Notes: generated by a model from the letters alone, not told the origin. A stretch of DNA of 64,000 nucleotides from Mactra quadrangularis (GCA_025267735.1 CM046301.1:68281872-68345871), one strand, 5' to 3'; shown: positions 11,740 through 25,038, counted from the stretch's first letter. A program made the numbers and translations.

Positions 11740-12066
11740 GTAAGTTGGGGTTTTGCATTCTTTCTTCGTATCAATACTAGACAGTAAAGTGAAACTGAAA
11801 GTAGAATGGACGTGTTCCATACATTGATCAGCATTGATACACTGATGCACTTAAACTAAAGAAAAAATCTATCATGCAGGAAACTTATCAAGTTTTCACC
11901 AAATATTCTAGTGAATATGTAACATGTGTAATATTCTAGTGAATATGTAACATGTGTATCATCTTTATGGGCAAATACTTGTGCATTGTCACCGACATTG
12001 TGAACCCAGAATGAAAGTCTTGGACTCGTGTCATGATAAATCATGCTTGCACTGCTGCAGCAAGTA

Positions 12067-12514
12067 GGCTTACAGTCATTTCTCCATTAAGTCATTTCTT
12101 CACTTTCTATCCTGGTCATTAAACAAACATGTCTATATAAAGCACATATGCACTGTATGCAGTGCACATAGAGCATTGCAGGGGGAGACGACTGGCCCCT
12201 GAAGTGGGTCTAGGGTGCCTGATCCTTGACACATACCGACTGGCAGGGGTGCCCAGGTGGGTCCGAGCCCCAAACCGGAAGTAGGTCACCAATGTTTACA
12301 AACAAACATGTCTATATAGAGCCTATGCAGTGCACATATCAGTTAGTACTTTTAATTGATATAATGTCTCAATATAACAATCTAATAATAAATGGTAATT
12401 ATCACTTCACACAATTGTCCTATTACATATAAAAGTGGAGAAATGACCAGGGTAGAGGGAAGAAATGACTATTAAAAGTGAAGAAATGACCAGGGGAGAA
12501 ATGACCTGTTCCCC
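12067..12514. mobile_element. Mutator-like MITE, mirror copy
   Basis: Right-arm partner of 9242-9688. One of the two flanking 9-mers has changed by a single base here, consistent with drift after duplication. Confidence 0.6.
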
Positions 12515-12599
12515 AGCCAGTAAAGGGACTGCAGTTCACATGTGCTGATGTTTTAATATATTATGAATTTTCAGCCCGAATGTTAATCAATTTTTTACA

Positions 12600-12771
12600 A
12601 CTTGTATTAATCACTTTTGAGTGCCTCCTGGTACTGAGCTAGTTGGATAGTTTCTTGCTCATGGAAACAACGGGGTAGATTTTAGATGGTTATCAAACCA
12701 ACATCGAGCTGACTTTTAAATGATAACCAGTCCAATGTTGTAACTGCTCGGCCATGCCAACCCCACTCTTA
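12600..12771 (-). mobile_element. Mirror copy of TGGCCGAG-head SINE
   Basis: Right-arm partner of 8993-9165 on the opposite strand, nearly identical. Confidence 0.6.
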
Positions 12772-13063
12772 CAAATTATGATAAAACAAATGTTTTATAC
12801 AATTTCATGACACAGATATTCAGGGGTGTGGAATTCCTAATTTTTCGACTAATCAACAAGCAAGGGAATTCTAAAACACAACATATCTGGGATCAATGCA
12901 AGAAGTAATTCAAGATTTAAGAAGAAATCTTGAAAATTATTCGCTTTGAGTTACACAATACATAATGTTTATGTAACCGGCTTGGTTTAGTAGTCTTTTC
13001 GTTTCATAGTTATCCATTTGGTTCATTTTAATTCTTTCCTTCATTTGTTTCCTACTGTTTGTT

Positions 13064-13210
13064 AGGGCAAGTTCTGCAAGCAAATCGCTACTAGCTAGCG
13101 ATTCGTCCTCTGGTACCTTTCTTGCACCGAAAGTATTTACTATGTGACACCAAATCGAGGGTACCAGGGGACGAATCGCTAGCTAGCGATTTCCTTGCGG
13201 AACGTGCCCT
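13064..13210. mobile_element. Small MITE, mirror copy
   Basis: Right-arm counterpart of 8545-8691, with the same ends and core and one or two substitutions. Confidence 0.7.
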
Positions 13211-13627
13211 TAGTTTCTGCCATTTCTCAAGGAGGTAAGATGTTTTTGTGAGACTTTGAAATTATTTGCCTAACAGTAATTTCTGAATGTATTTTAAGGT
13301 TTTGATTTTAGTTCTTTATGATATTCATTTCATTTATTTGTGCTACGGTTGTTTGTTTCATTGAACTCGCCTTTGAATATCTTTGTTGGTACTTTGTCAT
13401 ATGTTTTCGCGACTACAGCGTTCTTTAGAAACTTGAATTTATGTTTTTTTTAAAGTAATAATTCTTATAACTAATAACTTAATGATAACGTCATGGTTAT
13501 TTGATAATTAAATGACACCTATTCCTGTTCATATTTAACAACTTCACCTTTTTGTAACTGTGAGTGCTGTTTCTGCTTTTTAGTTTGTTTGTCACTTTTC
13601 GCTAATTTATTTAGTTGAGTTCATTTA

Positions 13628-13749
13628 CCGGAAGTGGCCAATCAGCTGTTTGATAAGTGTCACTTTTTAGTCAGTTCTCGAGGTGTTCACTTCGTCTTTT
13701 CTTAGTCTTGCTCATTGTTCTGAGTTGTGCACATTGAAGTGATAGTTTG
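13628..13749 (+). promoter_or_regulatory. Promoter-like block and first-exon donor, right arm
   Basis: CCGGAAGT (13628-13635) stands two bases before CCAAT (13638-13642), and about 110 bases later TTTG is followed by GTAAGC, a good splice donor. Transcription would run away from the palindrome centre towards the acceptor at 14872. The exon has no long open frame. Confidence 0.35.
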
Positions 13750-13927
13750 GTAAGCTTTTATTTATGTATTGTTCGTTGCTGTTGTAACTGTAAGGTACCG
13801 CGGTTTAATTTATGTACTGTTTACGCGTTATGCGTTCAGTTGGTTTCATAACTTGTTGCTCGTGAATCTCGTGAATTTTCTTAGTTTACGCGCGAAATAT
13901 TTAACGGAAATGAATTCATCTTTTTAA

Positions 13928-14796
13928 GGTTTCATCAATTGTTGAAATTGAAAATAACAATAAAGTGGGTGGGGTATGTAAACAAAGCAAAATAATCCAA
14001 AAGTTCCTATTATTATATATGTATTTGATTAGAGATGCATCAAATATATTGAAATAGATATGAAAAAACATTAAACACTCACCAAAATATGCTCTTAGAA
14101 TGAAATAAAAAGATTTTCCTGACCTTGAAATAGCTTTTTTGTTGTGAGCCTAAACACATATTCAAACTACTTTTTTCATAAATCCAAATTTTGATATAGA
14201 ATGTTTATATAACAGTCAACAATGTCTTGTGTAGAGTCCCACAAAAAATCTTTCCAAAAAGTCATTTTCTTATTTTATCACAACACTGTCAACACATGTT
14301 TACACGCTCAGTTTGCGCACAGGGGCATGATGATTTTTTTCCTTTAAATTGTTTATAATGAAGATATAATAATAAGGAAAATTTCATCGGGCCCCTGTGA
14401 CAAAAACAGGAAGTGGAAACATGTAATTACAGGGTTGAGATAATTGTGAAAATGACTTTTTGGAAATATTTTTTATAGAACTTGGCACAAGGCATTGTTA
14501 AGTATTATATAAACATCATTTATCAACAATTGGATTTATGAAAAAAGTAGTTTGAAAATGTGTTTGGGCTCACAACAAAAAGGCAATTTCAAGGGCGGGA
14601 AATTGTTTTCATTTCATTCTAAATGCCTATTTTGGTGAGTGTTTTATGTTTTTTATATTTATTTCAATATATATGAAATTTTGATGCATCTCTAATCAAA
14701 TACATATATAATAATAGGAACTTTTGGATTATTTTGCTTTGTTTACATACCCCACCCACTTTATTGTTATTTTCAATTTCAACAATTGATGAACCC
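13928..14796. mobile_element. Foldback element, mirror copy
   Basis: Right-arm counterpart of 6962-7828, again flanked by TTAA (13924-13927 and 14797-14800). Small differences occur in the loop-proximal parts and a short insertion near 14673. It was duplicated together with the arm. Confidence 0.75.
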
Positions 14797-14872
14797 TTAA
14801 CACTATCATTAATTAATACCATCATATATAACTTTCTGCATGTAACTTAATATGCACTTTTCTTTTTCACAG

Positions 14873-14944
14873 CGTTTATATATTTGTATGGAATGATGTT
14901 TTGAGATAGTCACGTCAGTGAATGGTATTTGATATTACATATCT
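14873..14944 (+). ncRNA. Possible internal exon of outward transcript, right arm
   Basis: Plus-strand partner of 6817-6885. The acceptor here is stronger (TCTTTTTCACAG) and the donor is GTAAGT at 14945. All frames contain stops. The next acceptor (GTATTTCAG) ends at 15234. Together with the donor at 13750 this would make a spliced non-coding RNA running away from the palindrome centre. Not proven. Confidence 0.3.
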
Positions 14945-17565
14945 GTAAGTACACCTTATTATCATTGTTAATGGTTGTCAATTAGTTATACACATTTATT
15001 AAACACGGGGCTGATATTGAAAGGACCAGGTTAATGTTTATTTATTTATTTTGTAATTATATATTGTTTTAATGTTGATACTGTATTATATAATTTTATG
15101 TATTTGATAATTCACTGCGTACCAGGCATACGCGTGTAACGAGTAATGGTTTGACCATGAAAGAACTATGGCAGTGAAGATGATAAGTAGAGTTATTTAT
15201 ATTAATTCTAAATTGTTCTTTTTATGTATTTCAGTACCCTGTTGTATTTTACTTGGAATTATCTGTGAAATTGTCATGTGACATTATTACTGAAACAAAT
15301 GTACAACTGGTTATGCTATTATAAACAAGAGATTGAACTTGAGACAATTGTTTGTTATTTTCTTTATTGAGAAGATTGTTACAAAATCCAATAAAGGGAC
15401 AAGAGTTACATTTTTATAACTTACAGCAGAATAAACATCACTGAGAGAGAAAATTGGTGTGAATGTGTTGTGTTCAGTCCCATAGATTTGGTAAGATTTA
15501 TTTATATTATTCATGTACTTTTTATTTATTGTATTTATTATTTTGTATGTTTAATTATGAGTAATAAAGTACTTACCTTTATGCCTCAGTCAAAGGCTCA
15601 GTACTTTTGAAGGCTGGATAAGCTGGTACTATTGTAACATCAAGATTATTAGTAAATGTTTGCAAACAGAATATTATTGTATTCATGTAACTGAACCTAT
15701 TGTTTTCTATCGTCATTCTCTGATGTTGAAAAATATGAACCCACAGACCTAGTGGTTATATGTACTGTACAAAACTCAAGAGAGGAAATACCCACTGGTC
15801 ACATTTACTGTTAGTGTTAATTACTACAACAAAAAGGTCACTGTTAAAAATGATTGAACATTATTTGAATATGTTACATAATTAATTAAGTATTGCTTTA
15901 CATTCTATTTGTATATTTACAGCTCAAAATATTACTTGTCTGCAGGCAAGTGGAATAGAAATATTTACTAATACTTGTCCACAGATATAGATATACAAGT
16001 CAGATTTGTTGAGTGTGAGGATTCAAAATGCTTAAATATGAATAACTTAGGCAGAAATTATGGTAAGTCTTAAGTCATTCTGATTGACAGCTTATGACTT
16101 GATTTCAATTAACCCTCTTGGCCAGAGGTTGTTCCCCTGATTGTGAAGTGATGATTGACCTAGCAAATTGACTCCTTGTTTAACTGACAGAACCATTTAC
16201 TGTTTAACCACAGATATGCTGAAGACCTTAAGCTAACCCGAACCAATCCGGCTGATGATTATCACAAAGATATTTAACAATTAAAGAGCTAGTCACAAGG
16301 TCTTTTAACTGATCAGAACTTAGGTCCTGATTCAGCCTCAGATGTTTAGTGTAAAATGTCATAAAAGGAGAAAAGGTCAGGTACTCGATGTAAGAATTGA
16401 ACCAATGGGTGGACTTCAAAGATGGTATATATCAAATTGTGTAGCCTTGTTAACTTGTTTAAAGCTTATTGCATTGTAATATTATTTTGATTACTTAGTC
16501 TTGTTATAATTCATGATTGGTATTATTTTTAGGTCATAAAATAGTAACAGAACCATAAGTCATTACATGATGAATTGATATCAACAATTGATGTTAATGA
16601 ACATAAATGAAAAATAATTAGAGTATTAAGCTGGTAATGAAACAAATAGCTGTCACATAGTTAACAACAATACTATCTTAAGATATTGGTGAAGGTAAAA
16701 GATTCATATATATTTTTTATCAATCTCCTATTACACATTTTAGCATCCTGGATTGTACTAACTTATTTATTTATCTTTTTGATTCATCAAAGATTGAATT
16801 TGAAAAATTTACAATCTTGACTAATTGTGCCATATTTAGAGATTAATATATTTTATTTATCCCCACATCATTTAAGCAGCTGAAATGAAAGTTGTAATGC
16901 ACTAGTAAAATTACTAGTAGTAACTAGGGATTTCATGTTTAGGGTATATTGTATTTGGATTGTATTCCAGGTCATGACTGGTTCCTACATTCTATATAAT
17001 AAATATTTATTATATAGAGAGAGAAGTTGTTTGATCCTTGTAGAAAGGTTAAGGAAACCAGGTAAATCTAAGTTTCAAGGAAGCTGTTAAGTTGAGCTGG
17101 CAGCCTTTCATAACTTAAAAACAAGCCTAAAAGATGTGTAAAACTAAATCTCAATATTAATACCAAAGCAAATGTCTCTAAGTGAAAACAAAACTACTGA
17201 TTGCATTTATGATAATTTATTTAATGAGAAGATTTAAGTTTGAGCTTTCAATATTCAATGGATATAAATAGACTTGCTGAAATAAAATAATGATATATGT
17301 GATTAAAAATTTAATGCGACAAATTCAATTGATATTTCAGATACTGTATCACAGCACAGATGGCTATTCTATATTCAACAATGCTTACTAAATTTGGTGA
17401 AGATTGAGTTATGTTTGTTTTGGAGTTCAGTGAATGAATAAAAACAAGTAGGTAATTTAATGAACAAATTATTTATATTTATGTGATTGTATCATTTTAA
17501 CATATATTTAGCTTGACTTTTCGAAGAAAATGAGAGATATTGCTATCACTTTTGCATTGGCGTTG

Positions 17566-18390
17566 GTTTTCAGGGTTAAGTTTTAACAGTCAACACTATT
17601 CAAGTTATCATATTGAAAGTTGGTATACTTATTTAATGGGACTATATTAACCATACCATGAAAGGGGATAACTGTGGAATTATGAACTATTTTTTGAGTT
17701 ATTGTCCTGATATACTTAAAACATTGCAAAATATTAGGTTAAAGTTTTTCCTATGTTGATTACCTTCAATACTGATCAAGATTTTTGACTTAAAATTTGT
17801 ATACTTATTTTTCGGTACTAAATCTACACCACAATAAAGGGACATAACTGTGGAAGAATTTTTTTTTGAGTCATTGTCCTTATATACTTAGAAAATTGCA
17901 AAATATGAAGTTAAAGTTTTTCCTATGTAGATTATCTTCAATACGGATCAAGATATTTCACTTAAAGTTAGTATACTTATTTGTCGGTACTATATAATCA
18001 CCACAATAAAGGGACGTAACTATGGATGAATTAGTTTTTGAGTTATATCCCTTTATACTTTAAAATTTAGGCTTAAAATTTGTTCTAATGGGATATATTT
18101 AGTACTTACATATATATTTGACTGAAAGCTGAAATGCTTATTCATCAGTTCTTCATCTGTCTGTCTCTAAAGGGACATAACTCTGGATGAATTACTTTCC
18201 AAGTTTTTTTCCCTTTATACTCCATGTTTGAGGTTTAAGTTCAAACTGAATATATTTTGTTTAATAGAAAGTTAGTACACTTTCATAAGTACTACACCTA
18301 GTCGACTACAATGTGACGTAACCATTGATGAATTATTTTGGAGTAGTGCCTTTTTCAAGTTATTTATTAGGGTGAAAGTTTTTTTAAATT
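17566..18390. repeat. Tandem repeat of about 165 bp, five monomers
   Basis: Mirror of the 3480-4160 array, with five anchors of the AAAGGGACATAACT type at about 17660, 17833, 18006, 18171 and 18310. It is one monomer longer than its partner, which accounts for most of the length difference between the palindrome arms. Confidence 0.75.
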
Positions 18391-21300
18391 AGGATGCTTA
18401 ATGATTATTCCATCACAAAATATACTGAAATGAATGGGTGTCCTGTTGTGAGTTTTTAATTTGTATTTTTTAACATTTCCAGGCACCAGCATATTGTAAG
18501 ATCAATAAGAATATTGACTATTCGTTTTATCATACTAACTGTAACAGACATGACAGAGTTTAGCAACATTAGATGTTCTTAAGATATCTAAATACACAAC
18601 TCCAAAGAATTCAAGAAAGTGCTTGTTAAACTATTGTTTGAAGAAAAGATTGAACAGTCATAAAGAATCATCCATGTGAAAATAAACTCTCTGGAGAAGA
18701 AGACTGGATATTAGACACTCAAAAAGTTCATGTTTTTAGGAAATTGTGACAGTTGAAAGATCTAGAGCTGTCATTGATTGGGCTCAAATGGTATCAACGA
18801 TATCAACATATTGAGAAATTAATATATATATATATCTTTCCTTTACTTTCGTAAGGGAATATAATGGACAGATACATGGTTCAAATGCAGATTGTTGATT
18901 TATTAGATTGATTAGATACATAATAAATGAAAATATTACACACAGCATTTAAATGTTCAAAAATACAGTATGACATAAAATATTACTTATGTAAATGCAA
19001 TACATTTATTGTGCTAGGACATATTTTCATTTATTAAGGATGTAACAAAACAGAATTGTGAATTTCCTTGTTACCATTGTAGTCAATACATGACAAAATA
19101 GGTAATTTTAAGTGGAATCATTCTGAATACAGTAGACTGTAAACAATAATTATATCATTTTGGTTTTGATTTTATTTTTTGAAAAGACAATGTTAGGGTA
19201 AGCTTCTATACTTAAAATACATTGTGTACATCTAATCAAATTCATAAATTTTGTTCAAATTATGTACAATCTGTTCAGGGCTAGACAATGCTTAAGTAGG
19301 TTGCCCAGTTAGACAAGCAGCTATATTATCAACTTGCTCGAACCAAATGTCTACTAGTTGTAACAGAGAGCCAGAACCCAAATATAAGTTGTCGGGGGTA
19401 ATATGTTGGCCTTAAATGTTGAGCCTTAGTATCTGTTGAATTATTGATTTAAATTTTATTTATTTGTTTTTGGACTACAGTGACTAGTTTCACTAGATCT
19501 GTTAAATCAAATTTTTGATATTGTTGTAAAATACTATTAACTTTAGCTTAGAGTGTTCGACTAAAGAAATGTTCAGCTGTTAAAAAATTTTAATTGATGA
19601 TCAGGGAAGAAAATGTAAAGAGTCAACTGAATAGTGATACTAGTAGTAGATTTGGAAAACCTTGCTTTTACATTTTTTAAATTAAACAGTGTAAAATTTA
19701 TTTAGTTCAAGCAGGGATTTTTTATAACGGATTTGTAACGATAAGTCAATGTAATAGATTTTCATCAAATTTCACTGTCGTTGCTATTATTTCGACCAAA
19801 ACGGAAAACAAGAATAACAAGTTTAAATAAAGATATTCACATGAAATTTTGTATCAGTATCATTCATATTGACATGAATGTAAGGAAAAATGTGTTTCTA
19901 GATGATTTTGAGGTAAATTACGCTCACAGATTATTTCACAAAATATCTGCCATTTTAAGCCCCATTTGACATCACCTAAAGTCATATTTTTGGTCATAAT
20001 TGCAACAATTTTTTTGTCAAAAACTTCAGAAAAATTCACAAATTGCATGGAAGACATGTACAAAAACAAAAATCAAGTCTTTGTACAGCTTGCTTCAGCC
20101 AGCTACAGGCAGTGACGACCAAGAAATTAAAAAAGCACTTTGACTCCGTTACTAATCTCCATTATATAGAATCCCTGGTTGAAGCTGGCTTTCCAATTTA
20201 AAAGATCATTACTAAATTTACTGTTTAACAAAACATGATTATGATGCCAATTATAAAGCATACATTTGAATTATGTTATTACTTGGATTATAGATTTATA
20301 TTTTACACCATTTCTCTGCTTGTAATTTGTAATTTTCTCACTATTCACGTTTACAGAATTATATACATGTATAATTTTACAGTAAAATGTAAAATGAGTC
20401 TTTAACAGCTGCATATGGTTTTAAAAAGATTTGAAGTATGACATTTAAAACTGCATTATTTTGGCTATTGAAGCTTTTTCTAACAAAATGAGTTTCAATT
20501 CATTGTAACGAGACTTTTAAAAAAATCCTGATTTTGTTTGAAATTTATTGTTTGGTTTTAAACTAAGTTTTCAGGAATGACTGTTCATACTTATTAATTT
20601 CTGCGTTAATTAATAACTAGTTGTTGTTTTATTGTAACAATTTTAAAACTAGAATTTTGTTTTGATTTAAAAAAACTTACACTTTCCCTATATCTTTTTT
20701 TAAAAACTATTTATTGATCTAGTGATAGAAAGAAATATAAATAAAAATGTTCAAAAATATATGTATGTTCAAGACTTAATCTGTACCCCAATATTGTATA
20801 GTGCTAACCGAGATGTGTTTATGACTGGTAAAGCCATATAAGTTAACTGTTTGATTCTCATGCAGATTTTTTGGAAGTTAATCGTGCATTGTGGACACTT
20901 GTTTTTTATTATTTTAATGCAATGAATAATTGTATAAAACGCTGGGCGCAGAAAGATATCTTAATCTTGCAGTGTCTTGTTTTAAAAAGGAGATATTTAT
21001 CTGTCTAAAACTTTTTGATAAAATGTTCTTGGTTGGGTTCTGACTTTTTGAAGGGGTTGGTCATGTTTGAAAATCTATCAATTAACTTTCTATGACCTAT
21101 AGCACCAGCCATTTACAATGTAAATATATTGCAGACAAACATCCTATAGGGAAACTGACTGCCAATAGATTCATAAAGACTTAAGACATGTTTTTTTACA
21201 ATATTTAGATTTTTCAATAATGTTTACAGGTTACATCAACTTGGCAACAAGTATGTGTAACATGTAAATAATCAGTTATTCTCAATATGAGACACTAGAA

Positions 21301-21434
21301 TAAATGAGACACGTATAAGGCTCAATGAAAACCAACTAGAAGTCAAGTGCAACCATATTGGAATCACATGTTGACTCGGCAGGCTTGATTAAATATTGGC
21401 CTAAAAGCTTGAATTAGTTCTAGTGATTATCATA

Positions 21435-21738
21435 GTTTGTTTTTTGTTGGGTTTAATGCCCTAGCAACCCATTGTATAAGTTCAAAGTGGTCAGTCAACC
21501 TACTCACTGTTCCTAGAAAGGCTAAATCTCTGGATATAGCTGTTAACCCAACTACTAGGCCCATACTTCTATCAGTGAATGACTCCTTTCTTACATGACT
21601 TAGAATCAGTGGTAGAGAGAATGGCTGTAGACAATTATTTCATGACCAAGCTCCATGAAAGAATGTACTGCCAAGGAATCGAACTTACCGACTCTCGATC
21701 AGTAGGCTTGTGTGCTATCAACTGAAATATCCGACAGG
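21435..21738 (-). mobile_element. Mirror copy of the tRNA-derived SINE
   Basis: Reverse-complement counterpart of 163-471, carried by the right arm of the palindrome. Head, body and tail line up, with only scattered substitutions, so it was duplicated with the arm and not inserted independently. Confidence 0.7.
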
Positions 21739-21900
21739 CTGTGTAACCTTGGACCATAAAATATGTTTACGTAGGATCCATGGTATAATCTATACTTATA
21801 GCTGACAACTGCCTTACTTGCTAGTTAAGAGTTCTGTTGACTATAGAAATCTCACAGGAACATACAAGATGAAAACATGTAGAACATACTGGGAATATGA
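21739..21900. other. Outer edge of the right palindrome arm
   Basis: Mirrors 1-162 and carries no feature. The pairing runs to the very first base of the window. Confidence 0.7.
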
Positions 21901-22600
21901 ACAGTGTAATGGTTTTAGTTCTTTCTGTCTTGGTTGTCGAGTGGTACACTGGTAGTGTTAAAAGTGATTTTAATCTAAGTTATATATTCGAGTTACAATT
22001 TAAGTAATTGAGATTTCTTCATGGTGTTATGGATCAAAGACTCTGATGGTACTGGTCTAGTGAATGTATAGTGATTTTATAATGTAGCAGATGTATAATG
22101 CACTTGTACTCCCTTGCCTTCAAGCTAGCTTTAATGGCGACCTGGTAGAATGTCTATAAATATGACTCAAGATGTCATGGGTACCAATGCCAGTTCAGAC
22201 AATGGATTTTTCCAGGTTACATTTGGCACCCAACATAAATAACCCACCAGGAATTGTGTGATGGCATTCTTAGATAGTTCCACAGAAAATGAAGGTCCAA
22301 GAATCTTGGATGAATTCAGTTAGGGAAGTGTATATATCATAGTTCACAGGGGATCTTCATCTCCCACTATATCTATACAATGTATATACATGTATGTATA
22401 AGAGCGAGTGATAAAGATCGCCTGTTGCACAGTCTTAACACAGGATTCCCTACCCTTCAAACTAGCCGTCATTGTGATGTTTTTAGTGTCCCTTATGACT
22501 CTAGAGGATTGGTCTGAATCTCAGTTCAGACCTAGGATTTTTTACTGGATTACAATAACAAGAATATAAAATAAATAAACAACAGAGATTTATGTAAATT
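21901..22600. repeat. Divergent direct repeat, about 115-bp copies
   Basis: Segments at about 22105-22215 and 22448-22560 align in direct orientation, sharing phrases such as CTTCAA(G/A)CTAGC and CAGTTCAGAC followed by GGATTTTT, about 345 bp apart. A phrase near 22048-22085 (CTGATGGTACTGG) recurs at 24234. The block is a fragment of an interspersed repeat family of unknown type, with no coding signal. Confidence 0.5.
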
Positions 22601-24032
22601 TTAACCCTCTATTTAATTAGATTCTATATTTATATATATCTATAATAACACATAAGCAATTAAGGTATACAATCCCTAACATAGAACTATTATAAATGCC
22701 TTTAAAAAGCTCTAGAAGATATTTCCAGGAGTCAAAGACATCCTTCTATAAAGTTGAAGACTTGGAATGATGGAATGATCTTTCAAATGTCGAAACCTAA
22801 AATGTACACACAAAAAACAGAATAAAAGTCTGAAAATTTGTGGATAACTAAAAGTATTTGTTATATCTAAATGCATTATTGTAGACTTTATGAATATACA
22901 AAGTAGTAGAGAGATCTATCACCAAGGGCCGAGTAGAGCTTGGCAACTGAGTACTGTGGGGAATTAGACTCAAGCCCCTGGCCGATGCTACTTCTTGTAG
23001 TATTCTCAATATACTTGGTATTCAAGTACATTGAATGTATTTGGAAAGAACACAATTTTCAGTTCTCAAGTACAATAAAACTTTCAGTTTTCCACTTTTA
23101 TTATTTGTATAAGTCCTTAACAATCTATTAGAAGTTCCAAGTAAAACAATTCAAGTTCAAAGTATCAAATTTACATATAACAGTTAAGCAACACCCAATT
23201 TATATTCTAAGTTCTTTAAAGTATGGTCTCTTAAATAAAGTATCTATATGTATTCTATTCAAAATTCTATTCTATTCTTCTATTCTATTTTATTCTATTC
23301 TATTCTGAATAAAAAGTATTGTCATTTAATTTTATAAGAAATATATTTGGGCGGTAGGGGCCAATAAAAATCATCCAATGAAATTAACTAACTAATAAGA
23401 ATAATACTTTGGATCATAAATTAATAAGGTAGTAAATTTCAGGTTGTGACACCTTATCAATATACATGTCATAATGGGATTGTCTTATTTTACCTACAAA
23501 GTCAGGTTTTTCCAACTAAGAATATTTGTCACAACCCAGGAAATATTTTGATTATTTATACTTATAAAATATTTAAGTACTTGAAAGGATATCTGTTTGA
23601 ATAAGTAATGCTAATAGCAATAAAAATTAATACATTTATAAATATTATTTTGTAAAAATCACTTTAAAACACTAACTTTAATTATACACCTTAATTCAAT
23701 TATGTTATTTTCAAAATATCTGAAATTTCTAAATAAACCTTGTTTCAGATCTATTTGTGTTTTAAAGCTCTTAATAAATGCCAGTGGCTTCACTAATTAG
23801 AGCATTATCCTTGATATCATCAACTAAAAAATCATTAAAACCATGCAAACATCCAATATAATAAAGAGGCCCCATCTAATATTTGCGAAAGAATGCCATG
23901 CACAATATATCTTCATTTAATATCAATATAACAGATGTAGTAGTGTAAGGTTTCTTGCTCATTCTGCCCTGGGGCAGTGTTGTAGTGACAGAGTGATTAT
24001 GTTCATATACAAGTTGTACATATATTTTTATT
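22601..24032. other. No gene; pentanucleotide microsatellite
   Basis: AT-rich stretch without a supported gene. From about 23253 to 23308 it holds an imperfect TTCTA/TCTAT pentanucleotide run. The frame at 22940-23131 overlaps no recognisable domain. Confidence 0.6.
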
Positions 24033-24034
24033 TA

Positions 24035-24202
24035 CAGTAAAACTTGGTTATAACATACTCGGTTATAACATACCATTTTTCCTGGCCCAATTTCATATTT
24101 TGTATATAACATACTTAGTATGCTATATGGATATAACATACCTCGGTTATAACATACCTTTTTTCTTTGGCCCAGCTAGTACGTTATATCCAAGTTTTAC
24201 TG
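24035..24202. mobile_element. pogo/Tigger-type MITE
   Basis: A 168-bp element with ends CAGTAAAACTTGG and, inverted, CAGTAAAACTTGG, flanked by TA on both sides (24033-24034, 24203-24204). CAGT ends with a TA duplication are typical of the pogo/Tigger branch of Tc1/mariner. The interior repeats GGTTATAACATAC several times. Confidence 0.85.
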
Positions 24203-24611
24203 TAGACCTAAAGATGGTGCTAGGTCTAAGACCTGATGGTACTGGGCTGGGTCATATAGTGGTTTTAGTACAAATAATTTAAAAAATAAAAAACAAGATT
24301 TAGATAAATATACCCTCTATTATACAGTAAATTCATATACATACATACAAGGTGCACCACCTAGTGATTATGTCTTAGATTAATCACTATTAATTATTAT
24401 GTAATTCAATGACAACTCATTCACTTTTTACCAATAAAAGAACAATAACTTTAGACAAACTGACTTCTTTCACTTATTTTGAAATTTATTAAGAAGTTTT
24501 GAAATAAACTGTTGAGATCAAAAAGAAAAGTAACATAAACATGACAATGTTACCAACAGTCCATATAATAAATAGTTTGAATAGTATAACAGAGGATTTT
24601 TATTTACCTAC

Positions 24612-24701
24612 CTCTGAAGTTATGGTTGGCTCGCAGTAAATAATAAATTGTTGCATATGAATAGCCATTCCAAAAATAAGATTTAATAGCTTCAGCTATA
24701 C
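24612..24701 (-). CDS. Possible single exon with helix-turn-helix-like sequence
   Basis: On the minus strand an acceptor (ATTTCAG) precedes a 90-bp open block and a donor (GTAGGT) follows it. The exon is phase 1 on both sides, so it could be skipped or inserted without breaking frame. The peptide includes IKSYFWNGYSYATIYYLL, a pattern resembling the helix-turn-helix stretch (YF..GYSY..I...L) at the start of the metazoan integrase-core-domain proteins of transposon origin. This is judged from memory of the family, without a search. No neighbouring exon could be found within the window, so the rest of the gene may be missing or far away. A second donor (GTAAAT) lies four bases further on. Confidence 0.35.
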
Positions 24702-25038
24702 CTGAAATTGATAGATGATCAGCATCAGTATTTAGAAACAATGTACAACAATTAAACAGGAGGAAAATAAATAATTGACACTCTATCGACCACCAAATCA
24801 TGATACATCTTTTATTATTTTATTCCATGTAAAGTTAGGGTCACAAGTATCTGTTAATTGTATAGTATTGCTCACAAGCACCACAAACCTGTGTGTGACC
24901 CAATGTTTTTTTTTCAAGGAAAAATTTGGTAACACGCCTGTGATTGGCACCAAAAAACATGCACATTAACTTCGCCGTACACATGCATATACAGTCTTCG
25001 GTATTGAGACGATGTGTTATTCAAAGCACAAACAAATA

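Larger units (their letters stand above)
11076..21900. repeat. Right arm of giant inverted repeat
   Basis: This is the mirror copy of 1-10681. Differences from the left arm include one extra monomer in the 17566-18390 array, loss of about 48 bp near 16403, a 21-bp difference near 21115, and many single-base changes. All mobile elements present in the left arm are present here at mirrored positions, so the inverted duplication happened after those insertions or the arms are kept alike by gene conversion. From 21901 onward the sequence has no partner in the window. Confidence 0.95.

Noticed and set aside
22940..23131. 63-codon frame with hydrophobic stretch (MLLLVVFSIYLVF)
   Set aside because: Hydrophobic runs are expected in AT-rich random frames. 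No splice or homology evidence.
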